Shown piece by piece: positions 33,861 to 42,645 of a stretch of 64,000 bases of DNA. This stretch comes from Plantibacter sp. PA-3-X8 (GTDB lineage: Bacteria; Actinomycetota; Actinomycetes; Actinomycetales; Microbacteriaceae): positions 4,018,090 to 4,082,089 of the forward strand of contig NZ_CP033107.1 of assembly GCF_003856975.1 (NCBI RefSeq), given 5' to 3'. The translations under genes and the position numbers were made by a program. The notes under the pieces are model-generated. The model was not told where the DNA came from, ran no database searches, and saw only the letters and a program-made list of their open reading frames with translations. Numbering within the stretch: position 1 is the stretch's first letter; each line of letters starts with the position of its first letter.

Positions 33861-35399
33861 TCAGCGGGGCTTCTCCATGGTCATGAGTTTGAGGAGCGCT
33901 TCGGGGTTCGCTTCCTCGATCGGCAGTTCGCCGGTGATGCGGCCCTCACTGAGGGCGTAGATGCGGTCGCAGATGCCGATGAGCTCGGGGAGCTCGGAGG
34001 AGATGACGATGACGCCCTTCCCCTCGGCGGCGAGGCGGTTGATGATCGTGTAGATCTCGTACTTCGCACCGACGTCGATACCGCGGGTGGGCTCATCGAG
34101 GATGAGGACGTCGGGGTCGGAGTAGATCCACTTCGAGAGGACGACCTTCTGCTGGTTGCCGCCCGAGAGCTTCCCGGTCTTCGCGAGCACGTTCGGAGCC
34201 TTGATGTTCATGCTCTTCCGGTACTCCTCGGCGACCTTGTACTCCTCGTTGTCGTTGACGAGTCCGCCGCGTTCGAGCTTCTTCAGCGAGGCCATCGAGA
34301 TGTTCCGCTTGATGTCCTCGATGAGGTTGAGGCCGTAGTACTTGCGGTCCTCCGTGGCGTACGCGAGGCCGTTGTCGATCGCCTCCGACACCGTGCGGGT
34401 GCGGATCTCGGTGCCGTTCTTGAAGACCTTGCCGCTGATGCGGCTACCGTACGACTGACCGAACAGGCTCATCGCGAACTCGGTGCGCCCGGCGCCCATG
34501 AGGCCGGCGATGCCGACGATCTCACCGGCGCGGACGTTGAGGTTGACGGCGTCCACCATCACGCGGGTCGGGTCCTGCGGGTGGTGGGCGGTCCAGTCCT
34601 CGACGCGCAGGATCTCCTCGCCGATGTTCGGCGTGTGGTCCGGGTAGCGGTGCTCGAGGTCGCGGCCGACCATGTCCTTGATGATGCGCTCTTCGGTGAC
34701 GTCGTTCTTCACGATCGTCTCGATGGTCTTGCCGTCGCGGATGACCGTGACGGTGTCGGCGACCTTCTTGATCTCGTTGAGCTTGTGGCTGATGATGATC
34801 GACGTGATGCCCTGCTCCTTGAGGTGCAGGATCAGGTCGAGCAGGTGGTCGGAGTCCTCGTCGTTCAGTGCGGCGGTCGGCTCGTCGAGGATGAGGAGCT
34901 TCACGCGCTTCGAGAGGGCCTTCGCGATCTCGACGAGCTGCTGCTTGCCGACGCCGATCTCGAGGATCTTGGTCGTCGGGTTCTCCCGCAGGCCGACCCG
35001 GGCGAGCAGTGCTGCCGCCTCCTGGTTGGTGCGGTTCCAGTCGATGAGGCCGAGCGGCCCCTTCAGCTCGTTGTTGAGGAAGATGTTCTCCGCGATGGAG
35101 AGGTAGGGGCTGAGGGCCAGCTCCTGGTGGATGATGACGATGCCCTTGGACTCCGAGTCGCGGATGTCCTTGAACTCCATCGTCTCGCCCTCGAAGACGA
35201 TGTCGCCCTCGTAGGTGCCGAACGGGTAGACGCCGGACAACACCTTCATGAGCGTCGACTTGCCGGCGCCGTTCTCACCGCAGATGGCGTGCACGGTACC
35301 GCGCTGCACATCGAGCGTGACGTTCGAGAGGGCCTTGACGCCGGGGAAGGTCTTGATGATGTTGCGCATCTCGAGGATGCTCGTGGTCTCGCCTGACAC
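33861..35399 (-). CDS. mmsA: Multiple monosaccharide ABC transporter ATP-binding protein
   Basis: This 512-residue protein has two ABC domains. Domain 1 has Walker [10 protein letters not shown] (41-49), signature region [16 protein letters not shown] and Walker [14 protein letters not shown]. Domain 2 has a substituted Walker [10 protein letters not shown], intact LSGGNQQK and [11 protein letters not shown]. One degenerate Walker A is normal for this CUT2 class. It powers uptake through MmsB of sugars bound by ChvE. It lies between chvE and mmsB. A palindromic hairpin separates it from chvE. Confidence 0.95.
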   Translation of the reverse strand: MSGETTSILEMRNIIKTFPGVKALSNVTLDVQRGTVHAICGENGAGKSTLMKVLSGVYPFGTYEGDIVFEGETMEFKDIRDSESKGIVIIHQELALSPYLSIAENIFLNNELKGPLGLIDWNRTNQEAAALLARVGLRENPTTKILEIGVGKQQLVEIAKALSKRVKLLILDEPTAALNDEDSDHLLDLILHLKEQGITSIIISHKLNEIKKVADTVTVIRDGKTIETIVKNDVTEERIIKDMVGRDLEHRYPDHTPNIGEEILRVEDWTAHHPQDPTRVMVDAVNLNVRAGEIVGIAGLMGAGRTEFAMSLFGQSYGSRISGKVFKNGTEIRTRTVSEAIDNGLAYATEDRKYYGLNLIEDIKRNISMASLKKLERGGLVNDNEEYKVAEEYRKSMNIKAPNVLAKTGKLSGGNQQKVVLSKWIYSDPDVLILDEPTRGIDVGAKYEIYTIINRLAAEGKGVIVISSELPELIGICDRIYALSEGRITGELPIEEANPEALLKLMTMEKPR

Positions 35400-35440
35400 C
35401 GTGTCTCCTTACAGGTGATCGTCGTTGAACCGGGCCCTCC

Positions 35441-35484
35441 GACAGGCTCAGGGATCGGAAGTGATTCCGTTCCCTGAGCCTGTC
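35441..35484. repeat. Intergenic hairpin between chvE and mmsA
   Basis: GACAGGCTCAGGGA (35441-35454) pairs perfectly with TCCCTGAGCCTGTC (35471-35484) over a 16-base loop that itself holds GGAA and TTCC. It belongs to the element family of 28073-28137 and 54029-54358. Within an operon, such a hairpin can raise binding-protein message over transporter message. Confidence 0.75.
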
Positions 35485-35506
35485 GAAAGGGGTGTTGCAG
35501 GACTGA

Positions 35507-36631
35507 CTAGCCCTTGATCTCGTCTTCGGTCCAGTAACCGGAGTCCACGAGGACCTCCTGGATGTTGTCCTTGACGACGATCTGCGACTCGAGGAGGAAG
35601 GACGGGACGACCTTCTTGCCGTTGTCGTAGTCCTCGGTGTTGTTGACCTCGGGCTTCTCACCGTTCAGCACGGCGACGGCCATCTTGACGGCTTCGCTCG
35701 CCAGCTGGCGGGTGTCCTTGAAGATGGTCGCGTACTGCTCGCCGGACTCGATGGCCTTGACCGAGTCGAGCTCGGCGTCCTGGCCGGAGATGACGGGCCA
35801 GCCGTCGCCCACCGAGTAGCCGGCGTCGGTCAGCGCCGAGATGATGCCTCGCGAGATGCCGTCGTAGGGCGACAGGACCGCGTTGACCTTGCTGCCGTCG
35901 GAGTAGGTCGACGTGAGGATGTTCTCCATACGCTTCTGCGCGGTCTCACCGTCCCAACGGAGCGTTGCAGCCTGCTCGAAGGAGGTCTGGCCGCTGGCGA
36001 CCTTGAGGGTGCCCGCGTCGATGAACGGCTTCAGGGTGTCCTGAGCGCCGTCCCAGAAGAACGTGGCGTTGTTGTCGTCGGGCGAGCCGGCGAACATCTC
36101 GATGTTGAACGGACCGGCGGGTGCGCCCTCGGTGGGCTTGCCCTCGAGGTCGACGAGGCCGAGGCCGTTGAGGACCGAGTTGGCCTGCTGCACGCCGACC
36201 TTGTAGTTGTCGAACGACGCGTAGTAGTCGACGTTCTCGCTGTCGCGGATCAGGCGGTCGTAGGCGATGACGGGGATGTCGCCGTCCTTGGCCTCCTGGA
36301 GCACGCTCGTGAGCGTGGTGCCGTCGATCGAGGCGATGATCAGGACGGAGGCGCCCTTGGTGATCATGTTCTCGATCTGCGAGACCTGGGTGGGGATGTC
36401 GTCCTCGGCGTACTGCAGGTCGACCTTGAAGCCCTCCTTCTCCAGCTGCTCCTTGACGGCGTTGCCGTCCTGGATCCAGCGCTCGGAGCTCTTGGTGGGC
36501 ATCGCGACGCCGACGAGCTTGCCGTCGCCTTCGCCGCCGCCCGATCCGCCGCTTGCGCCGCCGGAGCAGCCGGCGAGCGACACGACCATCGTGCCTGCGG
36601 CCAGCGTGGCGAGGAGCATTCTCTTCTTCAC
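35507..36631 (-). CDS. chvE: Multiple sugar-binding lipoprotein
   Basis: This 374-residue lipoprotein (lipobox LAGC, Cys22) of the ribose-type binding-protein family matches ChvE/MmsE. It has the opening [27 protein letters not shown] and [19 protein letters not shown], which line the sugar pocket. It binds aldopentoses and hexoses outside the membrane for MmsA/MmsB. It is first in the operon, with a 5' region from 36632 to about 36950 and a promoter with -35 TTGACA. A shared operator links it to the LacI gene at 38287. Confidence 0.94.
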   Translation of the reverse strand: MKKRMLLATLAAGTMVVSLAGCSGGASGGSGGGEGDGKLVGVAMPTKSSERWIQDGNAVKEQLEKEGFKVDLQYAEDDIPTQVSQIENMITKGASVLIIASIDGTTLTSVLQEAKDGDIPVIAYDRLIRDSENVDYYASFDNYKVGVQQANSVLNGLGLVDLEGKPTEGAPAGPFNIEMFAGSPDDNNATFFWDGAQDTLKPFIDAGTLKVASGQTSFEQAATLRWDGETAQKRMENILTSTYSDGSKVNAVLSPYDGISRGIISALTDAGYSVGDGWPVISGQDAELDSVKAIESGEQYATIFKDTRQLASEAVKMAVAVLNGEKPEVNNTEDYDNGKKVVPSFLLESQIVVKDNIQEVLVDSGYWTEDEIKG

Positions 36632-36924
36632 TGTGTGGTTCCTTCCCTAGGGAGTTGCTTGGACGTCATTGTCATGCGCAGGTCTGTCGGCTTCGATGTG
36701 TCCAGCTCATCGAGGCCGCTCGTCGGCTACGTGGCGTTCGCGGGTGCGGGTGCGGACGCCTCGTCGTGGTGCCGGCGAGGGTGCAGGGAGAGGTGGCCGG
36801 CGGAGAGCCGGGCCGAGAGGGAGCTGTGGTCGGATCGATCGGTGCCGTGGATCGGGAGGCGGCTCATCGCCGACCTGCTCGCTCCATTGCGCTTCGTTCC
36901 CACGTCGACTTCCTCGTCACTCCG

Positions 36925-36982
36925 AATGTGACCGTTCACATTGTGTGTCACACGATAGCCCCAGACCTCCACCTGATGTCAA
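36925..36982 (-). promoter_or_regulatory. chvE promoter and operator, long leader
   Basis: Leftward: -35 TTGACA (36982-36977), a 19-base spacer, -10 TATCGT (36957-36952), then GTGTG-T-CACAC (36943-36953) and the operator AATGTGACCGTTCACATT (36925-36942), whose arms AATGTGA and TCACATT are perfectly inverted. The operator matches the one at 38253-38270. The chvE start is about 290 bases away, so the message would carry a long leader. I saw no riboswitch-like structure in the 36632-36924 leader, and nothing recognisable in the 36983-37132 segment. Confidence 0.7.
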
Positions 36983-37132
36983 GTCGGGATGGGTCTCATT
37001 TTCATAACCGGCGACCGTCGGGGCATGGTCGCGCTCTCAGTGGGCCCGTGCGGGCACGCGCCGGGGGCGCGGGTACGCCTCGATCGGCGTGGCCGGAACC
37101 CGGGGACGTGCCCGGGCGATCCCAGTGGACGC

Positions 37133-38152
37133 CTAGAGTTCGGCGTCGATCGCGCGGATGACGTCCCACGCACCGTCCTCGGAGTTCGACAGCACGACGA
37201 CGTCGATGGCGTCGGCGGCGGTCGGGCCGAAGTAGGTGCGCACGATGCCGCTCGCGCCGGGGTTGACACCGTCGAGGTACATCGATCGCACCTGGCCGTC
37301 CTCGTCGACGTCGAACTCGAAGCCGAAGCCGTAGGAGATCTCCTCGTCGACCTCGATCTGCGGAGAGGTGAACTCCTCGGTCAGCTCGGCGGTGAGGATC
37401 TTCGCGTCGCGGGCGGCGCGCAGGAAGGTGATGAGGTCGGCCGCAGTGGACTGTGCACCGGCGTCCGGGCCGCCGAGCGGCGGGAAGGCGTCGGCGTTCG
37501 AGTGCCAGACGCCGTCGTCGTCGACGTCGCCGCCCTCGGCCAGGCCGGGCTCGCCCGTCCGGCGGTCGACGAAGCCCGAGTGGTCCATGCCGAGTAGCGC
37601 GAACACCTGCTGCTCGATGAGCTGGCGGTAGGGCAACCCCGTCACGCCCTCGAGCGCGAGCCCGAGCAGGACGTAGCCCGCGTTGACGTAGTTCGCCTCC
37701 TCGCCAGGGGCTGCGAGCGGCTCCTTGTCAGCGAAGAGCGGCAGGAGGTCGGCGGTCTCGCGGATCGACGAGGCCGGGCGCTCGGCCCAGAGGTCGTCGT
37801 AGCTCTCGCCGGCGGTCTCGTCGGCGTCGTCGGCGATGCCCGAGGTGTGGGTGAGCAGGTGGAGCAGCTGGACGTCGCGGCGGATGGTGGTGCCGTCGAG
37901 GTCGACGTACTCGTGGATCGACTCGTCGAGGTCGATGTGTCCGGCGTCGACCTGCTGGAGCACGGCGGCGGCGGTGAAGAGCTTCGTGATGGACGCCGTG
38001 TCGAAGCGGGTTTCGAGCGTGATGGGCTCGTCGCGCTCCCGCGAGGCGAGGCCTCGGGCGGCCTCGAAGAGCGTCTCGTCACCGCGCTTGACGAGCACGA
38101 CGCCCGAGAAGTCGGTGGCTTCGATGACGCGGGCGACGCTTTCGGTATCCAT
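37133..38152 (-). CDS. Serine hydrolase, beta-lactamase/class C-like
   Basis: This 339-residue protein of the beta-lactamase/D-alanine carboxypeptidase-like superfamily has the SxxK motif S54-I-T-K57 (DTASITKLFT), the YxN box in ANYVNAGY and a C-terminal region ending DVIRAIDAEL. There is no signal peptide, so it is probably cytosolic with an esterase or peptidase role. The ATG at 38152 precedes the conserved segment; an upstream extension to 38371 overlaps the LacI gene and is not supported. It is divergent from that LacI gene. Confidence 0.85.
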   Translation of the reverse strand: MDTESVARVIEATDFSGVVLVKRGDETLFEAARGLASRERDEPITLETRFDTASITKLFTAAAVLQQVDAGHIDLDESIHEYVDLDGTTIRRDVQLLHLLTHTSGIADDADETAGESYDDLWAERPASSIRETADLLPLFADKEPLAAPGEEANYVNAGYVLLGLALEGVTGLPYRQLIEQQVFALLGMDHSGFVDRRTGEPGLAEGGDVDDDGVWHSNADAFPPLGGPDAGAQSTAADLITFLRAARDAKILTAELTEEFTSPQIEVDEEISYGFGFEFDVDEDGQVRSMYLDGVNPGASGIVRTYFGPTAADAIDVVVLSNSEDGAWDVIRAIDAEL

Positions 38153-38233
38153 CCCCCAACGGTACCGTCGCGGACCCCTCTGTGGCTCCACGCGCCCTGG
38201 GGGACCCGATCCGCCGGGGGCCTGAGGCGTGTG

Positions 38234-38270
38234 CATAATGGGTGCAGCACGAAATGTGACCGTGCACATC
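38234..38270 (+). promoter_or_regulatory. Promoter -10 and operator of the LacI gene at 38287
   Basis: CATAAT (38234-38239) resembles a -10. AATGTGACCGTGCACATC (38253-38270) matches the chvE operator (36925-36942) in 16 of 18 positions. The site lies 17 bases before the GTG start, so the regulator probably represses its own gene. Confidence 0.65.
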
Positions 38271-38286
38271 GAGGTCCGAGGAATCC

Positions 38287-39306
38287 GTGAGCGACGACGC
38301 CGAACGGGGGCGAGCCCCCAATATCCGTGATGTCGCGCGCCTGGCCGGGGTCTCCCACCAGACGGTCTCACGAGTGCTCAACAACCACCCGAGCATCCGC
38401 GACTCCACCCGCGACCGGGTCCTCGCCGTCATGGACGAGGTCAACTACCGTCCGAACCGGGCTGCCAGGGCGCTCGTGACGAGTCGGTCACGGACCATCG
38501 GCGTGCTTGCGAGCCAGCGGTCGCAGTACGGTCCGGCGAGCATGATCCAGGCCATCGAGAACGCGAGCAAGGACGCCGGGTACCTCGTGAGCACGGCGAA
38601 CCTGCCCGACGTCTCGGACGCGTCGATCGTCGCCGCCGTCGAGCATCTGCTTGCACAGTCGGTCGACGGCATCGTGGTCATCGCACCGCAGGTCCGGGTG
38701 TTCCGGGCGATCGAGGAGTTGCAGGTGCGGGTGCCGTTCATCGCGGTGCAGTCCGGCGGCGACCTCGACGACCACTCGATCGGTGTCGACCAGGTCGCCG
38801 GTGGACGCTTGGCGACGCGGCACCTCATCGAGCTCGGGCATCGGAACATCTACCACCTCGCCGGCCCGCAGGACTGGATCGAGGCTGAGGCGCGCATGCA
38901 CGGGTTCCTCGCCGAGATGAGTGCGCAGGACGTGCCGACGACCGCGCCGATCCTCGGTGACTGGACCGCCGACTTCGGCTATCGCGCCGGGATCGAACTC
39001 ATGCGGGTGCGCGACTTCACGGCGATCTTCTCGTCGAACGACCAGATGGCGCTCGGCCTCATCCATGCGATCCGCGACGAGGGGTACGACGTGCCCCGGG
39101 ACGTCTCGATCGTGGGGTTCGACGACATCCCGGAGGCACCGCACTTCTGGCCGCCGCTCACGACGGTGCGGCAGGACTTCGACGAGCTGGGGCGTCGTTG
39201 TGTCGCGCGGTTGCTCGGCAACCTCGAGGTCGACGCCGTCGGATACCGCGGAACGATCGAGCCGGAGCTGATCGTGCGGAAGTCGACGGGTCGCCCGGCC
39301 TTCTGA
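38287..39306 (+). CDS. LacI family regulator, probable controller of chvE-mmsAB
   Basis: This 339-residue LacI protein has an HTH at about residues 14-35 (NIRDVARLAGVSHQTVSRVLNNHPSIRDSTRDRV), the hinge NRAARALVTSRSRTIGV and a sugar-binding sensor domain ending in VRQDFDELGRRCVARLLGN. The GTG at 38287 follows CGAGGAAT. Its own promoter carries an AATGTGA...TCACATT-type operator that also occurs at chvE, which is the argument for its target. The sensed ligand is unknown; a monosaccharide carried by ChvE is likely. Confidence 0.9.
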   Translation: MSDDAERGRAPNIRDVARLAGVSHQTVSRVLNNHPSIRDSTRDRVLAVMDEVNYRPNRAARALVTSRSRTIGVLASQRSQYGPASMIQAIENASKDAGYLVSTANLPDVSDASIVAAVEHLLAQSVDGIVVIAPQVRVFRAIEELQVRVPFIAVQSGGDLDDHSIGVDQVAGGRLATRHLIELGHRNIYHLAGPQDWIEAEARMHGFLAEMSAQDVPTTAPILGDWTADFGYRAGIELMRVRDFTAIFSSNDQMALGLIHAIRDEGYDVPRDVSIVGFDDIPEAPHFWPPLTTVRQDFDELGRRCVARLLGNLEVDAVGYRGTIEPELIVRKSTGRPAF

Positions 39307-39333
39307 CCCCTCGTGGCGGTGTGTGGTGGTGGC

Positions 39334-39461
39334 GCCAGCGCGGTGCGCTGACGCGAGCGCGGGTCACACGCGTGAGCGCGCCCCTCTGGAGACCCGCGCT
39401 CACGTCCATGCCCCGCGCCCACGCCGATTCGGGCGATCTCGCGTCAGCGCACCGCGCCGAC
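39334..39461. repeat. Long inverted-repeat element, family A, copy 3
   Basis: GCCAGCGCGGTGCGCTGA (39334-39351) is paired with TCAGCGCACCGCGCCGAC (39444-39461), two mismatches in 18. The interior carries CGTGAGCGCG and CGCGCTCACG stems. It sits between the convergent LacI and ROK genes. Confidence 0.8.
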
Positions 39462-39481
39462 GCCGGGTGACCACGTCTCAC

Positions 39482-39499
39482 GCCAGCGCGGTGCGCTGA
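39482..39499. repeat. Orphan half of family A element
   Basis: A perfect copy of the 18-base left end GCCAGCGCGGTGCGCTGA lies 21 bases beyond copy 3, with no matching right end before the ROK stop at 39530. It may be a remnant of a tandem copy. Confidence 0.6.
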
Positions 39500-39529
39500 C
39501 GACCAAGCCGACAGCACCCGAGGCGACGA

Positions 39530-40732
39530 TCACCAGGCGGCGGGGTCCGCGATGAGTCGATCGAAGGCGAGTTCCGCGGCACCGATGAGCAGGAGGTCCT
39601 GGCCGAGTGCCGCACGCACGATCGCGACGTCCTCGAACGGCGGGACGAGCGCCCGCTCACGGACCGCGTCGTGCAACTCCTCCGATGCCAGTTCGAGCAC
39701 GATCCCGAGATGCCCACCGAGGACGACGAGTTCGGGGTCGAGGATGTTCACCGTCCCGGCGAGCGCCCGCCCGAGCGTCCTGGCCTGCCGGACGACCTCC
39801 TCCCGCATCGCCCCAGCCGGATCGGCCGCGATGCCCTCGGCGAGCGCCGCTTCGAGGACCGCGTCGTCCCCGGCGGCGAGGCCGGCGACGTGCAGCAGCT
39901 CGCTGCGTCGCACGGCGTCTTCGAGCGCGTTGCCGGCGGCCGTCGCCGAGGTGTGACCGAACTCCCCCGCGTACCCGCGCGCTCCACCGACGGGTCGGCC
40001 ACCGGCGATGATGCCACCACCGATACCGCTCGCGCCACCGTTCAGGTAGACGAGGTCGTCGATACCGCGGCCCGCCCCGAAGGTCCGCTCCGCCCGAGCG
40101 CCGAGACTCGCGTCGTTGGCCGCGAACACCGCTCGACCGGTCGCGGCACGCAGCCGTTCGACCAAGGGCTCGTCCACCCACCCGAGGTGCGGTGCGAGCC
40201 GGACGACCCCGTCGGCGTCCCGGACGAGACCGGGGATCGCGAGCCCGATCCCGCCGCCACCGCGCGCTTCGTCGGGCAGTCGATCGGCGAGTTCCTCGAC
40301 CAACTCCGCGATGATCGCCGTCGCCTCGGCCGCCGTCGGTGTCGTGTCGACCTCGCGACGCACGCGCTCGAGGACCTCGCCGCCGAGTCGCACGGCCGCC
40401 ACCGTGATCGCGTCGAGTTCCGGGTTCGCCGCGAAGGCGACGGCTCGCGGGCCAGCCGAGACGAGTGGCGACGGCCGGCCGACACCCTGCCCGCCCACCG
40501 GGACCGACTCCGTGACGATGCCGATCGAGGCGAGTTCCGTGACGAGCGCGGCGACCGTGGACCGGTTGAGGCCGGTCGTCCTCGTGAGCGCCGACCGCGA
40601 CTGCACCCCGCCCTGGTGCACGAGCTCGACGATCCGCCCGAGGTTGCGACGGCGCACCGAGTCGAGTCCGCTCCCCATGCCGGATCCGCCCGCCGGACCC
40701 GCCCCGACCGCTGTCGACTCGCTCACACGCAC
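39530..40732 (-). CDS. ROK family transcriptional regulator (XylR/NagC-like)
   Basis: This protein of up to 400 residues has a winged helix at about residues 25-85 (RRRNLGRIVELVHQGGVQSRSALTRTTGLNRSTVAALVTELASIGI) followed by an ROK sugar-kinase-like domain. The usual zinc motif CxCGxxGC after GExGH is absent: the sequence reads GEFGHTSATAAGNALEDAV. The start is uncertain (GTG at 40732, or ATG at 40678 closer to the HTH). Being of the XylR type, it is the best in-window candidate to read the palindrome at the xylA promoter, though 10 kb away. This is inference. Confidence 0.85.
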   Translation of the reverse strand: MRVSESTAVGAGPAGGSGMGSGLDSVRRRNLGRIVELVHQGGVQSRSALTRTTGLNRSTVAALVTELASIGIVTESVPVGGQGVGRPSPLVSAGPRAVAFAANPELDAITVAAVRLGGEVLERVRREVDTTPTAAEATAIIAELVEELADRLPDEARGGGGIGLAIPGLVRDADGVVRLAPHLGWVDEPLVERLRAATGRAVFAANDASLGARAERTFGAGRGIDDLVYLNGGASGIGGGIIAGGRPVGGARGYAGEFGHTSATAAGNALEDAVRRSELLHVAGLAAGDDAVLEAALAEGIAADPAGAMREEVVRQARTLGRALAGTVNILDPELVVLGGHLGIVLELASEELHDAVRERALVPPFEDVAIVRAALGQDLLLIGAAELAFDRLIADPAAW

Positions 40733-40816
40733 ACCCTCTGCTCGATCCCTCCAGTGTTCCCTATCCGGGCACGCGCCGGTTCACCCGCCACCGGCCGTGG
40801 ATGGTTGACTGGACGG

Positions 40817-41254
40817 ATGCCCGCCGCCTGGACACTCCGCCCCGCCACCATCGACGACTCGACCTGGATGGCCGAGCTGCGCGCCGTCGTCATGCGGCCC
40901 GACCTCGAGCGCCTCGGTCGCTACGACGAGACCCGCGTCCGCCGTCGCTTCCTCGACGGATATCGCCCGGAGCACACCTCGGTGATCGAGGTCGACGGCG
41001 TCACGGCCGGGCTGGTCGCCCTCCGTCCGGAAGCCGGCGAGCGGTGGGTGGAGCACTTCTATCTGGCGCCCGAGCACCAGGGCGCTGGCCTCGGCACCGC
41101 GGTGCTCTCACGGCTCCTGTCCGATGACGGCGATCCGCGCCCGTTCCGTCTCAACGTGCTGCAGGGCAGCCCGGCCCGCCGCCTCTACGAGCGCCACGGC
41201 TTCACGCTCGAAAACGAGGACGAGGTCGACGTCTGGATGGTCCGCCGAGGCTGA
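40817..41254 (+). CDS. GNAT family N-acetyltransferase
   Basis: This 145-residue acetyltransferase has the acetyl-CoA-binding motif A YLAPEHQGAGLGTAVLSRLL (about residues 81-100) and a motif B ending LYERHGFTLENEDEVDVWMVR. It transfers an acetyl group from acetyl-CoA to an amine that cannot be identified. The ATG at 40817 directly precedes WTLRPATIDDSTWM. It is divergent from the ROK gene. Confidence 0.88.
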   Translation: MPAAWTLRPATIDDSTWMAELRAVVMRPDLERLGRYDETRVRRRFLDGYRPEHTSVIEVDGVTAGLVALRPEAGERWVEHFYLAPEHQGAGLGTAVLSRLLSDDGDPRPFRLNVLQGSPARRLYERHGFTLENEDEVDVWMVRRG

Positions 41255-41268
41255 ACACCCAGCGGCAC

Positions 41269-41343
41269 GGCAGCAGGAGATCGGCACCGCAGCAGGACGT
41301 CCGGCTGAGGAACGTCCTGCCACCGAGCGGATCTCCTCCTGCC
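41269..41343. repeat. Nested hairpin element between convergent genes
   Basis: The outer arms (41269-41282 and 41330-41343, 14 bases, one mismatch) enclose inner perfect arms GCAGGACGT (41292-41300) and ACGTCCTGC (41312-41320). The left half also contains GCAGCAGGA as a direct repeat. It lies between the GNAT gene and the gene ending at 41392 and could be a bidirectional terminator. Confidence 0.65.
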
Positions 41344-41391
41344 ACGACGCCGGCACCGGCTAGCGGGTGAGCCGCGCGACCGCGACGCCGC

Positions 41392-42003
41392 TCACGCCGG
41401 CTGGCGGACCGTGGTGACGATGTCGACGAGGTGCGGGTCGGCCGGCGCGGAGCCGAAGCCGAAACGCACGGGCGGGTCGAGTCGAGCAAGGGCGCCGAGG
41501 TCAGCACCGGACCAGCTCGCGGTGGCGGCGGTGATGCGGCGAGCGCCGGTCACGCCGTAGTACTCGCGTCGACCGTTGCCGGCGGAGCCCGCCGTCCGGG
41601 CGCCGGGTTGGAGCACGCGGGCGAGGGGGTCGATGGTCTGCAGCCAGACGGGGTTCACGGCCACGGGTTTGGGGACGACCCGGAGCGCACGACCGGGCGG
41701 CGGGCTCCCGCCGATGCGGAGGGTCGTGTCGAGCGGACCGCCCACGAAGCGGAGCCCCGTCGGCAGGCGCGTCCAGCCGACGGTGCCGATCTCGACGTCG
41801 TCGAAGGTGTACGTGGTGGAGATGAAGTCGGCGATCTCCTGCGTCGGCGCGAGCAGCAGGCGTTTGCCGCGGGAGTCCTCGATCATCGCGTCGGCGAAGG
41901 AGCCGAACGGGGACGTCGACCAGAGCCCGAGGACGATGCGGACGCCGCCCGTGGTGCCGTAGCCGGCGATCCTCCCGGAGAAACGAAGGTCGGTTGCGGG
42001 CAT
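41392..42003 (-). CDS. Hypothetical protein, actinobacterial type
   Basis: This 203-residue protein is all beta-like and soluble, with no signal, membrane segment or catalytic motif. It opens with TDLRFSGRIAGYGTTGGVRIVLGLWSTSPFGSFADAMIEDSRGKRLLLAPTQ and ends with a beta-rich domain. I have the impression of a family conserved in actinobacteria but cannot assign a function. It is divergent from the metallophosphoesterase gene. Confidence 0.65.
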   Translation of the reverse strand: MPATDLRFSGRIAGYGTTGGVRIVLGLWSTSPFGSFADAMIEDSRGKRLLLAPTQEIADFISTTYTFDDVEIGTVGWTRLPTGLRFVGGPLDTTLRIGGSPPPGRALRVVPKPVAVNPVWLQTIDPLARVLQPGARTAGSAGNGRREYYGVTGARRITAATASWSGADLGALARLDPPVRFGFGSAPADPHLVDIVTTVRQPA

Positions 42004-42135
42004 GGGATCACCCTAGTCGCCCCTCCTGCGGGAGTGTCCGTGAACAGCGGTCCGCGGCCCGGCCGCCGAGCCGGTCGACCGGCGCGGGAGCACCACCCGG
42101 TTGACGGCGTCGGCGCGATCCGCTTCCGTGGGAAC

Positions 42136-42639
42136 ATGCCGACCTCGCTGCTCCTGCTCGCCGACACCCACCTGCCGAAGCGGGCGAAGGTCCTGCCTGA
42201 CGCGGTCTGGGCCGCCGTCGACGCAGCGGACGTCGTCGTCCACGCGGGTGACTGGGTCGACGAGGCGACCCTCGACGCCCTCGATGCGCGCGCCGCCCGC
42301 CTCGTCGGCGTCTTCGGCAACAACGACGGCCCCGGCCTCCGCGCGCGTCTTCCCGAGGTCGCGCGCTTCGAGCTCGACGGGCTGCGGTTCGCCGTCGTCC
42401 ATGAGACGGGGGCGGCGACCGGTCGCGAGCGACGTGCCGACGAGGCCTTCCCCGACACCGACGTCCTGGTCTTCGGGCACAGCCACATCCCGTGGGACTC
42501 GGTCTCCCCCGCCGGTCTGCGTCTGCTCAACCCCGGGTCGCCGACGGACCGCCGTCGTCAACCGGAGTGCACGATGATGACCGCTCGGGTTGAAGACGGT
42601 GGGCTCAGGGACGTCCGGGTCGTCCCGGTCGCCCGCTGA
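42136..42639 (+). CDS. Metallophosphoesterase, YfcE/MJ0936-like
   Basis: This 167-residue protein has the calcineurin-like metal motifs DTH (residues 10-12), HAGD, GNND and GHSH in order, then a typical LLNPGSPTDRRR end. It hydrolyses phosphodiesters (substrate unknown); small members act on cyclic nucleotides or bis-pNPP in vitro. The ATG at 42136 follows GGAAC. It converges with the lipoprotein gene, whose stop lies seven bases away. Confidence 0.88.
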   Translation: MPTSLLLLADTHLPKRAKVLPDAVWAAVDAADVVVHAGDWVDEATLDALDARAARLVGVFGNNDGPGLRARLPEVARFELDGLRFAVVHETGAATGRERRADEAFPDTDVLVFGHSHIPWDSVSPAGLRLLNPGSPTDRRRQPECTMMTARVEDGGLRDVRVVPVAR

Positions 42640-42645
42640 GGCGGA

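Noticed and set aside
6506..39499. Family A repeats as insertion sequences
   Set aside because: They have no transposase or ORF; at 128-167 bp they can only be non-autonomous elements.
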